64,000 nucleotides of DNA from positions 42,779 to 106,778 of the forward strand of contig QNGE01000270.1 in assembly GCA_008508345.1 (NCBI GenBank), given 5' to 3'. Source of the DNA: Paragonimus westermani (Eukaryota; Platyhelminthes; Trematoda; Plagiorchiida; Troglotrematidae). Numbering within the stretch: position 1 is the stretch's first letter; every line of letters starts with the position of its first letter. The notes beneath the pieces are model-generated. The model did not search any database. It saw nothing but the letters and a program-made list of their open reading frames with translations, and was not told the origin of the DNA. Shown piece after piece: positions 58,551-64,000 of this stretch. Both the position numbers and the translations under genes were made by a program.

Positions 58551-60740
58551 GTGATAAGTTGAGTGTGTTATTGCCAAAGTTGGCTTGAGCGGCATCCCAG
58601 ACTGTACTACAGCCACCTCTTAGAAGTCTAGTCAGGTGGTTGTGATATCCATTTTTTTTGTTCCCTCGGGAGTTCCCGGTGCAGTTTTACCATTTAACGC
58701 TTGGTCGTAGTCAGGCCGTCGAATACTAGAAACTGTACTCTATCTGAAGTGAGCTGAAGATACCCATGAATAGCTTATGTGCGCCTAGTTTTTCAAGAAT
58801 AAACGATAACATGAGGGGAAATTACTTGCATGCATTATATACAGTTGACTGTGAAATGATTACCACGCGTTGTATACTTCAAATGACCTCAAGAAAATGC
58901 ATAGCTTGCGGGTACCGTGGCGAGCCCTGCATGATCGATCTTAATGCTCACTAGGCTCACAGGGACGCTGTGACCGAGAATGCCAGCCCTCACGTTTGGC
59001 TGCTAGGGTACAAACAACCATCAGCTCGGTGTCTTATGAAACAATCAAGTCGCACTGATTCAGGTATGTGAAATGGGCTTGGTGGCGCCTAGTTGGACAA
59101 CAGCAAAATGTTCTGTCAGACGGTACATCAAAATTTAAACTCAATTACTGCGATAAATTGGTCGGAGCCAACAACAATTAACTTTTGGTGACCAATATCC
59201 GATACAGCCCAAGCAGGATTTTTGGAAATCGGCGCTGGCCACTTGCATCAGTTCTCTCTATTTGATCCGGAAGCATGCTGTGAACAATGCCTTTGGTACG
59301 CTGCCTTTCCGTGTACAACATGTACTTCTTCTCTAGTAGTACAACTTAGTGGTTGGAGTTAAACAGTAAAAGACTTTTCCGTTTGGATAATATTTCTGCT
59401 GATGAAATGGTATCAGGAGTTTTATGAATAAATAATTCAGGAAGGTTTCCACTATTTGATCGACGGTCTAGTTAAGTGAACCCTCTTGCGGTAATCAGGT
59501 GTACAGCAGAGAGTAGCTACGATGAAAACAGTTATAATTAAACAGTTGCCTTAACGGAAAACGTGTTTAGTTCCTGTAAGTCCTTCTGACCTTGGCTGAA
59601 CTTTCCTAACTTATTCGTCATAATGAACTAAACAACAAGGTCTACAGGTTAGCCGGTTTACATTTTTTTCCCTATAACGGTCCCTCATAGTGACAGTTTC
59701 CAGGTTGTTGACGATGGCCAGTCTGTAAGTGTAGACGGCGGTACAGCAATGTGGTCAAAATTGTTTTTTTGACAACTACAGCTCTTTTTTCTTACTGTCT
59801 TTTACACAACCTAAACTTCCGACTGTCTGCCTACGAGTAGGTATGAAATCACTGAAGAGGTTGAACCGGTTGGGAACTACTGAATTCAACCATCCAAGAA
59901 TTACGCTAACTCATTTACTGCCCCATGATCACAGGCTCACAGTGTCGACAACTGATGAGTATTGGTCGCATCCATCGGACACCATACCCTGGACACACTG
60001 CATACCCTCGAAGTAGTTTCGTTGGCACAATTCCTTATGAAATTGGAAAAACTCCACTTCATCATTCGGATGCAGGATAAATCATTTCTTAAAATCATTA
60101 GCCACTCTTTGTGATATGAACACAGGTCACTCCAGAGTGATACAACGTTTATGCACAGCGTAACATCTGGTCTGATGATCTTCATGTGCAAGTGCGCACG
60201 AACTGTCTTCTATTAATTTTGATCACGTAACCAAAATCAGGTCGATCAGTTTCGGACTCTAAGTTGTTGAACGCTGAATTGCCTTCATTTATACATTTGT
60301 AGGTTGTGAAAGTCAAATATTTCAAATTTTATCTCACTTACTCTACACTGAACCAAACAGTCATTCTACACTCCTCACGCGTCGCACCATAGTTTCAGTC
60401 GCCTCACAATTCCAGTTAGACTTCTACTATATTTGTCGTCTGACTTTTTCACGTATCCATTTGTATGTTTTAATAATTGAATAACCTGTCAAGAACAGGC
60501 TGACATTTCCCGCATCATTAAATCGCGAACACTATGTCTGGAAGTCAGCGCCCACTTATTGTACAGATAATTTTACGATGGCTAACAATAAAGCGCATTC
60601 AGTCAGATCACAGTCAAGTGAGAGGACAACGCCTGGACCAGCCAGCTTTCTCCATACCGCCCACTCTATGATCAATGGTGGTGGATTGTACTGGGCGATT
60701 TGACACCCTAGCTGCTTACATTGTGACTTTATCTCATTTT

Positions 60741-60764
60741 GTGTGTGTGTGCATGTATGTGTGT
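60741..60764 (+). repeat. (GT)n-rich microsatellite
   Basis: An imperfect GT run, interrupted by gcatgtat. Confidence 0.7.
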
Positions 60765-61908
60765 AATCTTCAGTCTCCCCGTCAAATCCATCTAACAGAG
60801 TTTATCTTCCGATTCCGCTGGTGTGACTTATGCATGCCCAGATCAGCTGGGCATTGTCATTCTCGAGTACGGAGCCGAAACAATCTATGATCGGTTAGAC
60901 TAGCCTACGCAGGTTGTCTGTTTTGTAGTTAACAAGCCTAATAATATAGTTGCTAGCGTGAATTATTTTCAAGTGGTACTGACCAGTACTTTCCATCGTT
61001 GAAATAGGCAAGAATTGAAATATGACACTATTTGTGTCCTACTGGATTAAAAGAAAGATGCCAACTGTTTCGGAGTAGTTTGCCGAAAGAAATGGCTCTT
61101 AACTTCTTGTGATTACATCTTTACTTTCTCGTCGTTGCGTCACTGGTGGGATTATCCAGTCAAATGTTTAATCGTTCAATAGTTCACCTTGATCTAGTCT
61201 ACATTTTCATTGGCTGATTATTTGTTGTTTGCATACTTTTTCCTTGCTTATTTGTTTAAGTGTATCAGTTTGTTTTTTCGACTGATTTCGGTGTTGATCG
61301 GACCAATGTCTTATGTGTACACGAATTTTGGTTCCATTCAGATTGCTGCTAATTGTTCCTTACTTACTAAAAAGACTGATCTTCAGAACGTTGTTACAAA
61401 TGTAAAATTGATTGATCGTTTTGTCAAAGGTTACCCGCCCAGCGATGTGCATGTGCAGCCAACAAATACGTCGTCAGTTTGTTACCGGATGGCAGCCTAT
61501 TGGAAAGTTGACACACTTGTATGCTATTGTTGATACACTCACTAACTCCGTGTTGCTCCAACTAGCCGTGTATAGGAATACACATCACTTCGTGTACATA
61601 TTTAGGGCGCCAGGAGAAAAAACACAATAGATCTAGTCTAACATGCACCAAGCGATTTGGATTTATTTCAAAAACAGCACTTTTTTCACGGAGTAACGAC
61701 GACTTAAATTACTGATTACGACTGGGCAACAAGCAGTTGTAACATTCCAGTGAGTCAGTCACAGGTGACAGCACACACAATGTCCAACGTTCGCAATCGA
61801 AGCACAACAAGGTCTACCACACAAAAGAGAGAAGCCACAAGTCGACGAGCAAAGTGTGTTAACAAAACACAGTTACTGAAGGAGCTTCCACACATCGTGT
61901 CCTTGTCC

Positions 61909-61924
61909 ATATATATATATATAG
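61909..61924. repeat. (TA)n microsatellite
   Basis: Eight AT dinucleotides in a row, palindromic. Confidence 0.8.
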
Positions 61925-63844
61925 ATATTCCACAGTCTGGAAATAAACGACCAGTCAGAAGTGGTCTCACTTTAGCAGGCTGCTGACCTCGATCTCTGGT
62001 TAGTCACCTTCCTCAGCCCGGTGCAGGAACGGGGCGAGCCTGCGTGTTCGAAGACCTGAAAGGAAGCGAATGGGAATATATGTGGTAAAAGAAAATGGCA
62101 ACATACTACATACTGATACGCGGTTGCGTTTTGATTACTCCGCTCTTTATTACGTTCCGCGACCCTTACTCGGGCGATTCGGTTTTATAAATCAGACACA
62201 ATTTTCAACAACTTGTTTTGAACACCGTATCCTACCAGTAAATTCGACGTGGCAGTTGATTGTCGGTTTGGACTGGTTGGCGTCGATGGATCTCACTTCT
62301 GCTCCCACTACTGCGTTTTGATTGGTAAACGTTCCCACATCAGGAAACCGTCGCAGTCCAATCTCATTACACTGGTGAAATCCCGGGTCGGAGCATTTCG
62401 TGCAGCTGACTGAATATTCTTGAATTCTTGCCAAGGTTCTTAGTTGTAGTGATACCCTTCAGGCGACTCCATGGTGGAAGGTATAAACGCGCCACCTCTG
62501 GATACCCACAAGACCTTGATACAGTCCAACATATTCCGAGCAATCAGCCTTGAAAACATTAAGCCATACAAGGTGGAATAGTTCTTTTGAAATGTGCTGT
62601 AACTCCGGTATGATGGTAGTAGGTAGCACTGCCTGCCTAAATATCGGGTGATATAAATTACCCCGCAATTTCCAGATACCGTAAAGAGTTGACGGTCCAA
62701 AGAAAAACAGCTTATTTAGAAGCTGTGTTGTGTACACTACACCATAATTGTCTTCACTTTGAAACTGTCTCGAATCTCCACGAACTCGCATAGAAGCTGT
62801 CTCTCCTAATGTGCTTGGGTTTTGTGACTCACCTTACTGTTATAGAGGTACCCAACATCACATAAAAAGTGTCTCCACACAAGGTAAGTTATCTTTTGAA
62901 AGAGTCAGTGATTACAAATCAATTGTTACTTGCAATCTTTGTAAAGAGATTTGGCCGGACATGCTTCTTCACTGGAAAATGTCTCACTAATCAAAGCTCA
63001 CTCGCAAGCTGCTGCAGACAGAATTGTAATCGACCAACATCAGTCAATCAAAGCACAGCTCAGTCACCACGTCATATTTATTTTTAAACCTTTGATGATT
63101 GAAACAAGTTGTTCGAAAGTGTGTCCGATTTAAACTGCCAAACTGTTCCACTTAAAGTTATTGAAAGCAAAAACGTACTGACCGACTGAAACACGATGTG
63201 ATTGTCACATATCAGTTGCAAGTTGATACTTTTGTTTCTCAGTAAAAAGGGTACTACTTCTTCAACAAAACGTGTAGTGTCTCGCAAACTTTCATCACAG
63301 ATTCTTTGTGGTGTAATTGACATTATTTAAGGCAACTCCCACTCTAATGAAACTGGACGGAATGAAGTCCAATACGGTGCAATACTCGTTTAAAAAAGAC
63401 GAAACTGTAAAAAAGGATTTTTCTGTACGGTAATTTAAAGCAGCTTCCAGTTTAACTGTTTCTACGGCCGTTCAGTTTCGTGATCCGAGCCGTCGATGAA
63501 TTCATCACGTACTCATAAATCGCATTTTTGACCTACTCACGGTGGGTGGGACGGACTCTTAATCTCAAGGCCATACCTGTGTGAGGTAGTTACATGTGGC
63601 TGTTCACCTTCGACTGGATGCCCCCAATATGGGTTCAGTCGTAGCAGAACTACCAGACCGTGAGTGTGCCTGTTTACTTACGTTTATCCCGCTTATCAGA
63701 AATTTCTCAGTGTTTTTACTTAACGGGTTGTGATAACATGATCAAACAGATATATCACCCTGTGAATGGTAAAAACCTATTAACTCACTTGTCACAACCA
63801 CGAGATCAGGTGTTTCAGCCGCGCAGTTCAGTTATACTAACTTG

Positions 63845-64000
63845 GATTTGAACGCCCAAACACTCTCGCTTGTGAGTAATGATCAGGTTGCCCGATTGTC
63901 TCGACAGGAGACACAGTTACTGTCTGTTAACTCCAATCGGCCTTGTCAACTTTTAAACAAACCAAATCCCCGACTACTCATCAGTAATCTAAAATATCGC
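63845..64000. repeat. Rearranged piece of the SM-alpha-like repeat, cut by the window end
   Basis: 63855-63945 matches 11730-11825 in the same orientation (cactctcgcttgtgag, gatcaggttg, ctgttaactccaatcg). 63960-64000 then matches the part around 11881-11925 in the opposite orientation (ccccgactactcat, ctaaaatatcgc). The hammerhead itself is not in view, and the copy continues past the window. Confidence 0.65.

Larger units (their letters stand above)
53828..64000 (+). other. Anoctamin intron after exon G, or 3' region
   Basis: No exon for helices 5-10 was recognised. It contains the longest PLE copy (57.0-58.55 kb), a (GT)n run (60741-60764), a (TA)n run (61909-61924) and a rearranged hammerhead-repeat piece at the right edge. 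Nothing was recognised in 54-57 or 58.6-63.8 kb. Confidence 0.7.

Noticed and set aside
61210..61533. 107-codon open frame with a hydrophobic start
   Set aside because: No recognisable domain or splice context; not an anoctamin helix pattern.
62070..62321. Open frame ending LPVNSTWQLIVGLDWLASMD, reminiscent of a retroviral-type aspartic protease end (I-x-G-x-D-W/F-L)
   Set aside because: No D-S/T-G active-site motif and no neighbouring gag or reverse transcriptase; the match is too short.
63970..64000. ACTGATGAGTAGTC as a hammerhead core
   Set aside because: Followed by GGGGA rather than GAAA; it is a normal part of the SM-alpha-like repeat outside its ribozyme.

Overview
The window looks like an intronic stretch of a digenean trematode (fluke) genome. 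One host gene is recognisable, split into short exons by introns of 1.5 to 17.7 kb. The rest is mostly decayed retroelements of the kinds known from flukes: Penelope-like elements (PLEs) with a GIY-YIG endonuclease, RTE/SR2-type non-LTR retrotransposons, and tRNA-derived repeats with hammerhead ribozymes resembling schistosome SM-alpha. No bacterial-style gene, CRISPR array, rRNA or functional tRNA was seen. Species was not determined.

Host gene: seven + strand exons (6980-7119, 24796-24964, 31058-31226, 32788-32878, 34384-34544, 39076-39296, 53632-53827) join in phase, with AG acceptors and GT donors, into about 382 codons of an anoctamin (TMEM16). They run from the end of the cytosolic dimerisation region through transmembrane segments 1-4. 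The start of the gene and the exons for the later helices, including the Ca2+-binding and pore residues, were not found and probably lie outside the window.

Retroelements: the left edge (2-480) is the 3' end of an RTE/SR2-like element with an (ATG)n tail, and an RTE reverse transcriptase relic lies at 35.9-36.7 kb on the - strand. PLE pieces lie at 10.8-11.4, 15.5-16.4, 18.7-19.6, 20.3-21.0, 28.1-29.1, 31.9-32.3, 35.0-35.15 (+), 41.3-42.1, 43.8-44.3, perhaps 52.6, and 57.0-58.55 kb. Most are antisense to the anoctamin gene. Two show head-to-head inversions, at about 20.65 and 44.07 kb.

Ribozymes: hammerhead motifs recur in two settings. Several PLE copies have a small hammerhead just 3' of the endonuclease (10.87, 43.88 and 57.06 kb, with decayed versions near 31.95 and 44.25 kb). 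A tRNA-derived SINE-like repeat at 11.46-12.04 kb holds one complete hammerhead and one half hammerhead 430 bp apart, a dimer layout like SM-alpha or retrozymes. A further compact hammerhead lies at 14367-14407. The ribozymes are the most distinctive signal in the window; hammerheads in PLEs and in fluke satellites are known in general, but these copies, the dimer and the PLE inversions deserve checking.

All calls come from reading the sequence and from remembered family motifs; no database search or folding program was run.
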